From NCBI GenBank assembly GCA_038093515.1, contig JBBPSI010000048.1:1-64000 (forward strand): a DNA stretch of 64,000 bases. The letters run 5' to 3'. The notes below the pieces were generated by a model. That model was not told where the DNA came from. It did no database searches and saw nothing but the letters and a program-made list of their open reading frames with translations. A program made the translations under genes and the position numbers. The DNA comes from Butyriboletus loyo (Eukaryota > Basidiomycota > Agaricomycetes > Boletales > Boletaceae). This document shows positions 34,474-47,095 of the stretch, piece by piece (the first letter of the stretch is position 1; each line of letters opens with the position of its first letter).

Positions 34474-37409
34474 TCAGCGAGCCGCTACATGCCACGTCCG
34501 ACGCGCATGGTTCAGCAGATGAACTACCGAGGCAGGTGTCATGCCTTCCATGCGCTTAGCTGCACCCTACATAGTCGTTGAGCACTGATGGGAGACGTCA
34601 AGGAGACGAGTCGTGTACTAACCAATGTTGTGGGCTTTAAGCGTTGTAACCTCTCTCTAACTTCTTCACTCAGACCCCCAACCCGTGTATAATCCATATT
34701 AGGATCAAGCAGAAGGGACTCATCCGCGTGGAATGCCTCCACATCCGCACGCTGGCGGACGAGATGGGGTGCATACGTTGCTGAGGTGCTAGTCAGCGAT
34801 CAGCGCGCATACATGGCGCTCTAGCTCACCATCGGTGATAATTCGGGATATAATGTGAGGCGCAAACTCCGGGAAGCCCTGGATAGCACCGCTGCGTAAA
34901 ATATTATCGAGCATTACCGAAGGTCTGGACAGCACGTCGAAAGCACTATCGAGTGTAGTTAGAAAAGTGTAAAACAGGGTTGGTAAATACCTGCCTCCTC
35001 ATGACGCCGTCCCTCGTTACCGTAACGCCGTACCTTTCCCAATGCTGTTACCTCCGTCAAAAAAGCATATGGGACAAATGACTGTTCACGGACCTGAGGA
35101 CTCAAGATTACTGACTTAAGAATATACGTCCCGTGTTGTATTGCATCTCGATCGCTTAGATATTTTGCCCAGCGTTCCGGTGATATCAAACTCGCGGCAT
35201 GCCCTGAGAAGGATGAATCAAGTGACAGCAACCATTTGCAAAAGGCTCGTACCTATCTCTGTCAGTCTCGTATCCGCATTGTCACATCGAAGTGTCATGC
35301 GATACTCAGACCGAGAAGTGAACATTCGGTCTATGAATCAGCATTAGTAGTGTGAGCTGACGAAGCTAGCATAGTTGCATACACGGTTCCTCTGCTCCTT
35401 TGGTTACAAGATCATCGATCATTACTCCCACGTATCCATCCGCACGGGTGATAGAAAGCGGCGGTTGTTCCCGTGCGGCAAGACCGGCGTTAATGCCAGC
35501 AACGCAACCTTGTGCTGCAGCTTCCTCGTACCCCGTAGTCCCGTTGATCTGTCCGGCGAGGAAGAGACCCTGGCGAAGGCTAAGAGGTATAAAAAACGTA
35601 CGAACGGCGACCTACTTTGATCCTTTTGGTCTCAAGCGATGCTGTAGACTGTATTAGGAACATGAGAATTCAAGACAGGACGTGACTCACACTGAAGCTC
35701 CCGAGGATCGATGTGGTCATATTCAACTCCATACGCAGGTCGAACCATACGGACATTTTCTAACCCCGGAACTGTACGCATCATAGGCTCTTGCAGCTCT
35801 TCAGGCATGGAACACGATAAGCCATTAGGGTATATCAGCTCTGCAGCAGGATTAGCGCGAGATATTCTGTTGGTGAATTGATGCTAACCGGAATCGTAAC
35901 CCTCGGGTTCTAACCATACCTTATGATTGTCCTTGTGTCCGAACCGAGTGACCTTGGCCTCGAGAGAAGGGCAATACCGTGGGCCTGATAAAGTGTGGTC
36001 AAAGGACGAAGATATCTATTGAGTGAAGGTTTACCTTTCTTGGTCTCTTGGATGTGAACGCTTAAATGCATGCTCTCCTTGATAAGTTCGTGAGTTTCGG
36101 GGGTGGTGTGGGTCATATAGCACGTAATTTGGTTGTGCTAGCAGCAGGAACGGATATCAAACGAACCATGTAACAGCTAAGAGAGACCATACCTCGTTAT
36201 CTACTCTATGATTTAAAAACGAGAACGGATGTGGTGGATTGTCGCCCTCTTGTCTTGCTAGCCGACTGAAATCTATCGTGCTTTTATCCAGCCGTGCAGG
36301 AGTGCCAGTCTGCAAACGCCCAAGCTGGAAACCAGCTGCACGCAGTGACGCAGACAGGCCAGTTGCTGGTGCATCGTTGATTCTACCAGCCGGGAAACGT
36401 TTCATACCTGAGATCGTATCGGTACCTGGAGCGCATTGCAGATCGGGGCACGCACCGATATGTATCTCACCCGACAGGAATGTCCCGGTGCAGATGACTA
36501 CATGAGAGCATGGAATTACATCTCCGGTTTCTATGATATCACGATTAGTATGCGCTTCCATAGGCGTACTGGTTTTCAACCTAGTCGAACACCTGTCACT
36601 GTACCCCAGATTGAGCGACTGGAGCTGGACGAAGCCATTTCATGGTCGAAGACAAGATCAGACACGCTAGCAGCACGAACATCCAGGTTGGGATAGTTGA
36701 ATATGATATCTTGCATGTGCCGCTTGTACAGTTTCCGGTCAACTTGCGCTCGCGGACCCTAGAGGTGTGCCCATGAAGCGTCAGTGTCAACGTTCAACAT
36801 CTTTCACGTACCCAAACCGCAGATCCCTTGGACCTGTTCAACATGTGGAACTGTATTCCCGCCTTGTCTGATGAAGATGAACACTTCAGTGGCTCAATCT
36901 GTTCAAGTTATTACTTACCTGTAACCTTCCCTATGACACCATCCAATGCGTCCACCTCTTTGACCAATGTCCCTTTTCCAACGCCACCGATGGATGGATT
37001 ACACGAGAGTTCTCCAATCGTGTCCAACCTTTGTGTGATCAATAATGTTCGGGCTCCAGCTCGCGCAGCTCCAGTGGCCGCCTCGCAGCCTGCATGACCA
37101 CCTCCAATAACACAGACTAGTGCCGCGTCAGGTCATATCGAAGGTCGAGCGTATCAATGCAGACATACCATCATACTGTTCTCGTGTCGACGAGACAGTG
37201 CTGAAACTTCTCGTGTCCTTCGGTCCGTTGCTCTCGGCCAAGGATGGGTGTTTTTGAAGAACTGAGGTCGAGCAGAACAAATGTCGAGACTGAGAACATT
37301 GAACGAGGGCGAGGGAGCTGAATGGGGGAGGTGGGGTGATTCGGGGATTTGTAACGCGCATCCGTAGAGTAGCTGCTAGTAGCCCAGAGCCCCTGCTAGT
37401 GGTGTGCAT
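34474..37409 (-). CDS. MTO1: MTO1/GidA mitochondrial tRNA uridine-34 modification enzyme
   Basis: Sixteen exons on the minus strand: 37169-37409, 36919-37116, 36812-36867, 36581-36758, 36193-36530, 36035-36137, 35889-35984, 35691-35840, 35616-35641, 35383-35569, 35253-35330, 35094-35203, 34995-35044, 34830-34945, 34623-34780 and 34474-34566, giving 725 aa. A basic, Ser-rich presequence precedes the FAD fold ([20 protein letters not shown]) and GidA signatures: [59 protein letters not shown] and [16 protein letters not shown]. With MSS1/GTPBP3 it makes 5-carboxymethylaminomethyl-type U34 in mitochondrial tRNAs. One intron (34946-34994) begins with GC (GAGGAG|GCAGGT); no GT site keeps frame there. 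The divergent promoter with the nucleotidase gene spans 37410-37900. Confidence 0.93.
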
Positions 37410-37900
37410 TTTCGGGCTCCTACGAGACGACGGCAATCTAAGAACGCTCGAAAAAGTTCTTTAACACCTAAACCAAGGTCTATACGCTGGCAGAAGTGCC
37501 AAATCGCCCCGGCCAAGGACTTGAGTGGTGAGGAGAACTTTGGGTAAGATTTCCCACGGCTAACATCATACATGAAGCCGCCGACGACATATCTAATTTT
37601 GGAAACTCTCCGTACATGATGCACGCTCTCCAAAGGCTGGCACTGTCTCTGACCTTACAGACTCGAACCGATGCTAAATAGGGTAGAATGATGAGCCGCC
37701 AGCATCAACTGGTTAGGTGTTCCTACCTGGGCATCACCCCCTCGGCTCCGATCCCTCCGTGTGACTCGCTACCGTGATTGTAAGTAGTAGCCAGCAACGA
37801 ACTTTACCCAGGAACGACCACAACCTCCCACTAACAACCCGGAGGATCTCCTCTAGGTCAATATACCCCACTCTTATTTGAACGATGGACAGTTCGTCGT
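37410..37900. promoter_or_regulatory. Divergent promoter region, MTO1 / 5'-nucleotidase
   Basis: 491 bp between two opposite start codons. No gene and no named element recognised. Confidence 0.35.
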
Positions 37901-39652
37901 ATGGACGAACTGTCTTTCTTACATTTTAACGACGTGGTAAGTGGGAAGTTGCATTCTGGATCCCATTATGTTATTTCCGGACCCGTCCCAGTATCACATC
38001 ACCCAGTCAACTGCCCTCGGGAGACTATCGCACGTCGCAAATCCAAAGACGTTCCCGAGGCAGACCGTCCCATCATCATTTTCAGCGGAGATGCTTTCAG
38101 TCCATCACTTGAGAGCGCTGTGATGAAATCGGATATAGAACCAGTGCTATACCATCTTCTGGTCGATGTTGCGTGCTATAGAAACCATGGTCGGACATGA
38201 CAACCTCTCCATTGTATACCAAGCGCTCACCCTTCTGAAAGACTTTGATTTCGGGGAGGACATCTCGGTCAACCTCTCTCAAGCATGTAATTTTCCCTGG
38301 CTTCTGGCGAATGCACGGCCCGCTGATGGATGTCAAATGGCTACCGCCAAAGAGTATCTCATTCTCAAGAAGAAAGGGTACATAATTGGTCTCTTTGGTC
38401 TCGCAGGAACGTTAGTCGAACACGCACAGAATCCTTTTCTAGTGGTTTGCTTATGGGTTACTTTTTCAGCGACTGGCCGTCAAATTGTCAACACCTTCCG
38501 ATGGACTGCGCCATCCCTGATCCTGTGTCTGTGGCGCGCCGGATCTCCAGCTTGCTCCGTGTCACACATGGTGCTGATATCGTCATCGCGATTACTCACA
38601 TGCGTCGTGATGAAGACGTTCACCTTGCTAAATATTGCGACAATAACGTTGATTTGATTCTCGGAGGTCACGACCACGATTTGGCTGTGCACAGATCCAA
38701 CTTTAGAGCGATGAACGCTACGAGGGACGTATCAAACTCATCAAATCTGGCACCGATTTCAGAAATTACAGCGACATCAAGATCTGGCTTTCTCAAAAGA
38801 ACGGAAAGGCATTAATAGAGTGTGTCAGAGGTGGCATGACCGCTTTCAGCTATAACTCATGGAACAGAGCTCTTCTTACACGTTTCAACAATCAACCAAT
38901 CGCGTAACCTACCCTTGGCAAATGACCTTCCTGATGATTTGATAGCGGTATCCATAGCATCCTTGCCGAGCTTCAGACTCGCATTGCGGATACCATCGAG
39001 AAGCCACTCTTTCGATGTGACGTACCCCTCGACGTACGCATATCCGTCGTTCGGACGGCGGAGACTACCATTGGCAACATGTTCGCAGACGCAGTCCGGG
39101 CCTACTACAACACCGACATTGCGGTCATCAAATCCGGTAGTCCGCGACGTGACATGATCATCCACCCCAGCGTCATCACCGTCAAAGACATGATCGGTGC
39201 GTGTCATCGTCCGTCCAGCGCCCAGGTACTATATCACAACGCCAACCTGTTTTGGGGGCGCACGAACACTCGTTTGTATTATATAAAAAAAGAATTAAAC
39301 GGCGTTACTTGACGAGATGTACACAGACGTCCTACCGTTTGACAACCTGTTCGTGATGAAGCGTCTTCGGGGACCAACGATCATTGAGGCGCTCGAGAAT
39401 GCCGCCTGTGACATTGTCGCAGTTCTTCCAAGTCTCAGGCCCATCACGTTCACTGTCGACCCACACCGACCAGCTGGCTCCAGTATATACGTCGTGTACC
39501 TCGCTCCCTGGGTTGGTCACACACACCATCACGGGCTCCACGCCCTGGCGGCGGCGGCGGCGGCGCCAGCTCCCAAAGTCACGGTTGCTCTGAGCGAAGA
39601 GGGAGAATATGTATACGGTCGTCACGGTCGCGTTTATAGCGGAGGGTTTTGA
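37901..39652 (+). pseudogene. Metallophosphoesterase / 5'-nucleotidase-like gene, frameshifted
   Basis: The order of motifs is that of the fungal 5'-nucleotidase superfamily. The start MDELSFLHFNDV (first metal Asp) leads to IIIFSGDAFSPSLESAV, DVACYRNH with the next residue supplied across an intron (NHD), CNFPWLLAN, GLFGLAGT then DWPSN, VIAITHMRRDEDVHLA and VDLILGGHDHD. A C-terminal domain follows (VVRTAETTIGNMFADAVRAY, TDIAVIKSGSPRRDMI, DVLPFDNLFVMKRLRG). Some breaks are good introns, such as 38429-38470. Others cannot be spliced: between YHIT and PVNCPRE near 37997, between HDHD and RYEGRIKL near 38700-38730, and after EALENA near 39405. I therefore call it a decayed gene, or one hit by several sequence errors. 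Confidence 0.65.
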
Positions 39653-40041
39653 TGGTTGCACACTTTTTAAAGATACGCCGAGTCTGGTCGAACAGGAGGG
39701 ATACTAGTATACATTGTGCTTACGGGAAGGGGTCAGAGGCGTCCATTGATAACGCACGGGCTGTCATCATTTTAGGTAGAATTGCAGGCGGCTTGCCGTT
39801 TGTCTGTCCATCGGTACAGGGTCGGATAAGGTACTTGTACCGATGTGCCTCCTGACGAACCAATCCCACTTCAATCCGTCCGTCCAATACTCCCGGAGTA
39901 CACAGGGTGTAAAAGTGATGAATAATAAATTGATAAATATTATATTTGACCCTCCATTTATTGTTCTTGTCCCCCAGAATTTGATCATCACACGCAGAAG
40001 TGAATGCAGAGGGAAAATCGGCGTTAATAAACGTCTCCAGG

Positions 40042-42325
40042 TCAAGGCGTAGCGGCCTTTCCCAGCCTCATCCAAAGGCCACTCTAAATCATTTTCCGAA
40101 TGAACGAACCGCCTGGATACATACGGAAATGAATCGCTTACCTTGACGAACAACGTCATTGCAGCGTCGGGTCGAATTACTTCCACGGTCTGGCGTCCAC
40201 GTCCACATTTCCATTCTGGAGGGGGCAATGAAGACTGCGGTTGGGCATCGGTAGCAAATGTAAAGGTATCAAATTGTTGCATCAGCCTAATGAGGAAAAA
40301 CGAGGCTTCATTGTAGGCGTAATTTTGACCGATACACTAAATAGGCAGTGGGCGGGCTCTCAGCAACTCGTCACGTGGAAAAATAAATCATCCAGAATAC
40401 TCACGATACGTGGCCCAGCACTAAATGGAGTGAACATCATTGGGTTTGAAGTGAATCTCGATAGCTTGTTGGGATCAATCCAACGCTCTGGATCGAACTC
40501 ATCTGCGTCATATCCCCATAGCACCTTGTTCCGTTGCATCAGAAGAGTCGAATAGAAGAACGTCGTGCTTCTGGGCATGTAGAGGGGTCTATCCGACGCA
40601 GTAGAGAACGTTTTATCGGGAGGTGGGAGGATGCACGAGACCGATCGACTTTGACGTTGATTTAGGGGTACAGGTGGGAATAACCTCAGGGTTTCATCGA
40701 TGACGGCTTTCACTGCCAGCGATAAATAAGTGACCGTGGTTTGTGTGATCGTTACAAGATCCTTACTGTATCTCAGCTTCTTGATGCTGTCATACGTGGG
40801 TGCGCTATAGCCACACACATCCAGCACCTCGTCTCTGAGCCTGCGCGCAACGTTCGGATGGAGAGCGAGGAAGTAAGTGACGTATGTCAACAAACAAGCC
40901 GTCTGAATTTGAGAATGCGAAAAGTTATAAGTACCCGAAAAGGCTATCCTCCTTGCTGAGTACGCACCGTGTCTCTTGCGGCCAGCAAGATATTGAGTAG
41001 TTGATCCCGAATCATCCCGGCGTCTACATAAAGTTTAGCGAAAAAGAACACGAGCACGCACACAACGAACCCTCGGTACTGTCAGCTAGGTGCTGCAAGA
41101 ACGTTTTTTCCTCAAGGTTTCGGTCGATGCCAGCTCGCTTCGATGCAGCCTTCTCTTCCAACGCCTGGCGGACAAGCGGGTCTACCCACTGTCTGATGGT
41201 ATCCACATGGGGTGTTGTCTTGTCATCGAGTAACTCAAATACGGGCCATATAATTCCCATCTGGGCACGGACGGTTATAATTTTCTGCACTGCCTCGAAC
41301 GCCTTGGCAAATGTTCCCCAAGCATCGTTTGTCGAGGATCCACGTTCTCCTAGGCTTGCTGAACCCGCTGATGGGAGTTGGCCCGACAAGGTATCCAGGT
41401 TTTTCCCAAACAAGAACTCTGAAGCGGCATCGATAGTGAAGCGAGCATAAAGGTCCTGCACATCGCAAGGCTGATTTGCAGCTGCCATATCTGACAATAT
41501 TGAGAGGGTCCGAGTGGAATGCTTGTCGAATAATTCAAAGTCTGAAATTCTGTTTCGCGCAAAGAACGGACGTGCGAGGGCTCGGTGCTTTGACGACCGT
41601 GAGCATCATGTCGCTGAATACGCATTGGACTTACTGATTTCCACATCTGCTGAATGAATGAATACTCGTTTCCTGAATAGTTGAACGAGTACTTGCCTGG
41701 TCATCACGATTGAAGATACCATCTCCCAGAAAGTTTTCCCTGCAAGACTGTGAGGACATGTGCGTGCCGAGAAGGTTGGATGACTTACAGTCGCTCTCGT
41801 TGAGCGGTCCCGCGCCAGAAATAATTGAACCCTGTGGCGAGAACGAATTTTACATGTTGCTCGTCCATGGAGACGATCTGTGTTGGATCAGCTGGATGTA
41901 GCAAACGACGTATTTATGAGGGACATGACACTGACATTGTCCATCCACAAGAAGCGAGTATTTAGAGTCGTGCACTGATACTCTTCAAAGAGTTCTAGAT
42001 AAGGGTTATAGATGTAGCTGGACGCGAACGCTTTCCTCATTCTGAGCATGACATCGATGTTGCCTGGCCATTTCCCGACGACGCAAGGAATAGGTCTTGC
42101 ACCGAGTTGCTCCGCCTCTCGCCTTTGCACGAGCTGGGTGTGCTGGACTTTCGCGATAGCTGCGAGGAGAATAGATAGCAGGTAGGCGGGCAACGACCAA
42201 TACCCAAACCGGAGGTGGAGGAGACGTGCCAAAAGCGAGAGTGTCAAGGGGGGGAGCACTATGGCACGGAAGATGTCGATGATGATACGACGGCGAAAGT
42301 TGCAAGCCCCGGATGAGTTGGGCAT
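40042..42325 (-). CDS. Cytochrome P450 monooxygenase, CYP63-like
   Basis: Ten exons on the minus strand: 41936-42325, 41789-41877, 41697-41739, 41635-41646, 41080-41587, 40968-41023, 40767-40902, 40405-40712, 40142-40336 and 40042-40083, giving 592 aa. An N-terminal membrane anchor (IVLPPLTLSLLARLL) is followed by PCVVGKWPGNIDVMLRMRKA, FNYFWRGTAQRERLENFLGD, the I-helix (LLNILLAARDTTACLLTYV), ExxR as DETLRL, PERW, and the heme loop FSAGPRICIGQNYAYNEA. Overall length, N-terminus and heme region resemble white-rot CYP63 alkane/aromatic hydroxylases of the ER. One intron (41647-41696) has a GC donor (CCAG|GCAAGT) and exon 4 is only 12 bp (MWKS). All phases close. Substrate cannot be deduced. Confidence 0.92.
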
Positions 42326-43599
42326 GTCGAAGGAGCGGGGGAGACGGGAACCACGGAGGACATGTCGTGTTCGATGGGGAGTATATGTACACAATAAGCG
42401 TACGGATGTTCGTTTCGAAAATCCGAGACGGTGGATTTCGGCCTGCGAAATCGCGACCTAATAGAACTTAGTAAACGGAGCTTGAAGTCAAGTGAGACCG
42501 AAACGAAAAGTCCCAATGGGCCAAGCATGTGACTCGGTGTTTTGTCAACTGCGCCCGGTAGGACCTCGGACACTCCAGAGCCTGCACGCTGACAACATTC
42601 CATGCAAAGCGACTGCCACACCCGCCCTTGCCGGAACGCCTTGTGCTGGCCCTGGAACGAGAATTCAATCTGGAGCTTTGCGTAGTAACAGAATCCATTT
42701 TTAGACGGGGGAAAGAACATATTCGATTTCTCGAGAGACCCTTGATGGTGATGAGCAGATGACCCAGATAGGCGGATGGGAATATCTGTCGCAGCCCCCC
42801 TGGTTTCGTGATAAACAGAATTTGGGTTTCTCCACGCTCGCCTGAACGAACTCAAGGCTTATCTCTCCGTTCATCTCCATTATCGCGCTCGCACGATTTC
42901 TTGACCACAAAGCGTGAGCAAACTCCCGGGATGTCCCTATCGATTAGATCGACCTCACCAAGCCAAACTATAACGGACAGTAAAACATCATCGTGTGCCC
43001 AGAGTCTTAGAAATCCGTCCGGATCAGTAAGTGGAAATCTCGGCCGCAGTTGACTCCACCTCGTCCGACACGCTTGCCGCCTCAATGACCGGACGATTAA
43101 ACGAAACATTACCCATGGTGGCCCTGATGGGCATGCTGTTCCTAGGCTCGGCGCGACGGCCTCACATGGGTCCGGGTTAGCACGTAGTACCAGCGAGAAC
43201 CCGCAATCCCCGGAAAAATGGCTCCGGTTCGGAAACAACGATCGTCCGGAAACGTCATTCATTTAGCACATACACACTTTCACGATCCCAACTCTGCGGT
43301 TTGTTCTAGCGGTGCCCATCGGTGGTTAATCCGAAATTATCGCTGATCAGAGTTCATGTGACCTGTCGAGGAGTTTGTACTGACAATGGACAATTGCGCA
43401 CTCGTTCGCCGATGGTTTTCGGCCGCATCGAGCTTGCGAGATATATGGACTGGCCATGACTTGTTCATGATTTAAATGCTGCCTTATACCGTTCCTGGAA
43501 AACGAGCGTCGCCCGACCATTTCTACTTTCTCCGTCGCCATGCAGACCAGGGAACGATGTGGCTTCACAAAAAGAGATCGGTACAACAAATCGGACATG
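42326..43599. other. Gene-free stretch
   Basis: P450 promoter side plus the 3' flank of PAF1. Two long minus-strand ORFs (42259-42855, overlapping the P450 start, and 42852-43262) have no recognisable features and no supporting splice structure. Confidence 0.35.
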
Positions 43600-45211
43600 T
43601 TAGAATATATCGGCCATAATGTCTTCCCTTTCGCCGATTGCCCCCGTAGGTGTCTGATGTCCCAATACATCAACATCGATCTCACCATCTGCGTCTACAT
43701 CATCTCTGTTGAGCAGGAATGTCGGGTCCGTAACTTCCGCAAAGAGCTCTTCTCGCTCATCCACTTCCTCTTTACTCATTGGCACATGAGAGATGTGTAC
43801 CACTTGCCACTTGTCCACATAGGCCTCCATAGCCTGCGGAGAACGCGATAAGCTTCAGGAACAGATGACTGCAGTGGTCACTCACGTTCGTCCGTCTCTT
43901 CTTCAACGTCATCTTCCGTTCGATGTTCTTGTAATACGCGCCCTTGACACGTTCTTCGCCGCTGCCGGAGGCATTCGGTCGCGTGTCCCCACGGTCAATC
44001 ACCAGTAGGAATTCGTTGGGCACTTCTTGCTCAATCTTGACCGTCTCATAGTCGCGCAAGAAGTAGAATGTGGTTGTCTGTCCCATCCCAGTCAAGTTCG
44101 ATAGCTTTGTGTTGACACAAGACAGATACATACCTTGGGCTCCTCTTCCAGTCCAGGGGATGCACCATTTGTACGTCGTTCCTTGAACTCTAGCGCAGAT
44201 TCGTCGTCTTTGGTAAGGTAGTAAGTCAAAAAGTGGTCGCCGTCAGACTCCATGGGTCGCAAAATAGCGCAATCCAACCGGGGATCTTCCACCTGTGTTG
44301 AACGCGATCAGTGACATATCGGTAGAAAAAAAAGACAACCACACGACTGACATCGATCGGCTTTTCACCAGGCCGCTCGCTAAACTTGAACAAATCATAC
44401 GCATTGGCCCAAATATCTGCATCTGGAAATATCTCGAACGATTCGACAGCTGTAATATCCTGCTTGTTCGGATGACGGAGGGTCGAAAGATCGAATTGAG
44501 AGGAATCGTTGCATGCGGTGAACGATGCCTCTATATCTCGTAGCTGAGCGGAACGGGAAACGTCGATGTGCTGCGAGAGCGGTTTTCTATCACAGAAAGT
44601 TAGTTTGCAAATGTACTTAACACGCATGAGAGTGAGACTGAGTACATTTCTTGGACCGATGGGGTGCGTTGCACGCCTTCTCTGCTGATATATTCCGTCT
44701 TTCGTAGCCATGGTACATGAGCAGGTAGAGGTGTGGATGCACCGGAACCTGACACAGGAGCAGCTCCGTTTGTGTACGGGGCAGAGTTTGTTGATGGGTC
44801 GCCAAGAAGAAAACGATCTTTTGGGTCTAACGAAGGAAGGTTTTCGGGGTCTGGATTCAGTGCTAAAGAGGGTGTGAGTATGGTAGTGAGTGCAAAAGGG
44901 TGTTATACGGACCAGTGTCATCCACGTCGTCATCCCACAAGCACTCCCAGCGTCCGAGGTCCAGTGGCATCCCACACTCCGCGTCTACAATCATGGGCAG
45001 CGGTGTATCGTTTGCAATGGCGTCGAGGAAGTCCGGACGCGCATAGCGCATTGGATTGGTAGGAATGTCGAGCAATTTTGGAGGACATGGTGGTGGAGGG
45101 ATTGGATTCGAGTAACGTACTCGAACCAGAAGGTCCAGTTTACTGTCCGATAACGATTGAGTAACCCAAGCAGCAACTCGACCGGGGCACTCACCTTTTC
45201 TTCAAACTCAT
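43600..45211 (-). CDS. PAF1: RNA polymerase II-associated factor Paf1
   Basis: Seven exons on the minus strand: 45195-45211, 44913-45142, 44646-44862, 44352-44586, 44134-44292, 43886-44077 and 43600-43833, giving 427 aa. Diagnostic stretches are VRVRYSNPIPPPPCPPKLLD, NPMRYARPDFLDAI, ECGMPLDLGRWECLW, LNPDPENLPSLDPKDRFLL, PWLRKTEYISRE, KPLSQHIDVSRSAQLRDIEA and FYFLRDYETVKIEQEV. Paf1 is the scaffold of the nuclear Paf1 complex, which travels with RNA polymerase II and supports H2B ubiquitination and H3K4 methylation. The first coding exon is only 17 bp. The C-terminus is acidic (DDVDADGEIDVDV), as in other fungi. The gene is divergent from the UCH gene across 700 bp. Confidence 0.93.
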
Positions 45212-45914
45212 TGATTTGTTAGTATGGGGGACATATGCCGTTTTGGTTTGCTTCCTCAGCCGTTGTTTGTACCCGTGTATACATAATACGCATGTTCCAC
45301 AAATTACTTGCAACGAAAAGATTCATCTTGAACTGCTAGCAAGACACAACTCTACGTGTACAGATATCAGTCACCTTCATTTCCAGTCGAATCGACCCTT
45401 GGTGTAACTGCTTGAACCAAACCTGCGACCAAAGCTTAGGGACGACCGCGCGTCAAGACATCGCCGTCCGATTCGGTCACCGTGCCCCAGGAAATGATAT
45501 TACCCAACCTTCAAGGCTGTCACCATGCCCTGGGACGACAAAGGATCGGACGCCATTGTAGCATCTCCAACTGTACATCATCTGGGTCGTGAGCTCAGAT
45601 CCATGAATGCAGTAGTAACCGATAACCGATTGTTTACTATTGGCGCGCATTGCAGACTGGCTCACTGCTAATACGGTAGCATGTTCGATTAGCTTTGGAA
45701 GTACTCGTTGGCTAGATTTGTGAGCAAGCCCAGAACGTAACTTGCACGACTGAGAAAATTCGGTAAAGTCGCCAGTGCCACCCGGCGTGTTTACAAGTGA
45801 CCTGGACCGATCGCCGTCGCCGAGCACCGTTCTTTGTGATTGCAACGTTGTCACGTTGATCTATCACTTGAGCTCAAAAACACACTGCTACAAGTACTGG
45901 TCCACATCGTCTTC
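45212..45914. promoter_or_regulatory. Divergent promoter region, PAF1 / UCH
   Basis: Intergenic DNA between opposite start codons. Short ORFs only; no named element recognised. Confidence 0.35.
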
Positions 45915-47038
45915 ATGGCACATTCGCGTTGGATCCCTCTCGAAAGCAACCCAGAGGTAAGTCTTATCAGGAGCTAGTACTAGTTGCCCCTTATTCATCA
46001 CCGTCAGGTATTTAATTCCGTACGTCAGCAAAACGTCAATCTATCGAATCCAAGCTTAGCTCAAGCAATCGTCGTCTTTGTAGTGGGCATATGCAGCCGG
46101 TCTACCAAAGGTTCAGGCTCACTTCCAAGATGTCTATGGACTGGATGACGAGGTGTGCCCGGCGTCAGTCCAATCTTTATTTACACTGTCCTCACGAGCA
46201 TCGGTTCATAGCTCCTCGCCATGGTGCCTCCAGGGGTGAAAGCAGTTGCACTGCTCTTCCCCTGTGCAGGTGTCATTGCCGCCAAGCGAAAGGAAGAGGA
46301 CTCTAAGATCCGAAGTAGCGGACAGGAACCGGTTGATCCTGGGGTATTCTGGATGAAGCAAACGGTGCGCGATTTATCATCCCCGCTCCGACTCTGTAGC
46401 TGACGTTCAAGGATCGGAAGATTTCAAACGCCTGCGGAACGATGGGTTTGATCCACAGCCTTGCAAACGTCAGTCCCACGGGGTTCTTTTTTTGGTTGCT
46501 TGCCGTTCATGCTCAGCATTGCGCAGACGGATGTGTCGTTCACTCCCGAGAGCCCGCTCGCTAAATTCATTGAAGAATGCAAGGGTATCTTGCGTCCCGT
46601 ACTTCCTGTTCATGTCCTATGCTGATGGACCCAGACACTTCCCCGGAGGAACGCGCAAAGCTGCTGGAAACAACACCGTTGTTCGAGAAGATACATGAAT
46701 CCGCAGCGTCCTCCGGTCAGACCGCAGTACCTCAAGACCTCGATACCGATTTGCATTTCACCTGCTTTGTCAAAGCTCGAGCAACGGAACGCGCCGGAGA
46801 GCCAACGCCTCGGTGGCGTTTGATCGAATTGGACGGAGGTCGAGTTGGACCGGTTGATAGGGGGGAATGCAATGATCTCCTGAAGGCATGATCTCACCGG
46901 GGGGATTTCAGAAAAAGTTTATTCTTACACGAAACACAGGACACGGCCAAATACGTGAGGGAATTTTATGTATCGCAGGCGAAGAGTATCAGCTTCAATA
47001 TGATGGCACTCTGCTCCGGACCAGAGGAAGTGTATTAG
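45915..47038 (+). CDS. YUH1: Ubiquitin C-terminal hydrolase, UCH (Yuh1/UCH-L3) family
   Basis: Eight exons: 45915-45956, 46008-46019, 46084-46152, 46212-46364, 46421-46468, 46527-46584, 46635-46885 and 46940-47038, giving 243 aa, the family length. The protein reads RWIPLESNPE, a 4-residue micro-exon (VFNS), QDVYGLDDE, LLAMVPPGVKAVALLFP, FWMKQT (oxyanion Gln), ISNACGTMGLIHSLAN (catalytic Cys), PLAKFIEECKDTSPEERAKL, DTDLHFTCFV (catalytic His) and LIELDGGRVGPVDRG (catalytic Asp). It removes small adducts from ubiquitin or Nedd8/Rub1 C-termini in the cytosol. The last intron (46886-46939) has a GC donor (TGAAG|GCATGA). A second, broken copy lies at 51835-52582. Confidence 0.9.
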
Positions 47039-47095
47039 GATGTTCTCACCTAGCATTCGCTATTCTACATGGTGTACATCAGAGCATACACTCAG

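Noticed and set aside
34995..35203. Frameshift in MTO1
   Set aside because: First reading suggested one; allowing an intron at 35045-35093 and a GC donor at 34994 restores the conserved order [26 protein letters not shown] with perfect phases.
42259..42855. 198-codon minus-strand ORF upstream of the P450
   Set aside because: Overlaps the P450 first exon in another frame and has no domain-like features.
42852..43262. 136-codon minus-strand ORF
   Set aside because: No homology recognised, no splice context, and no neighbour suggests function; left as unannotated intergenic DNA.
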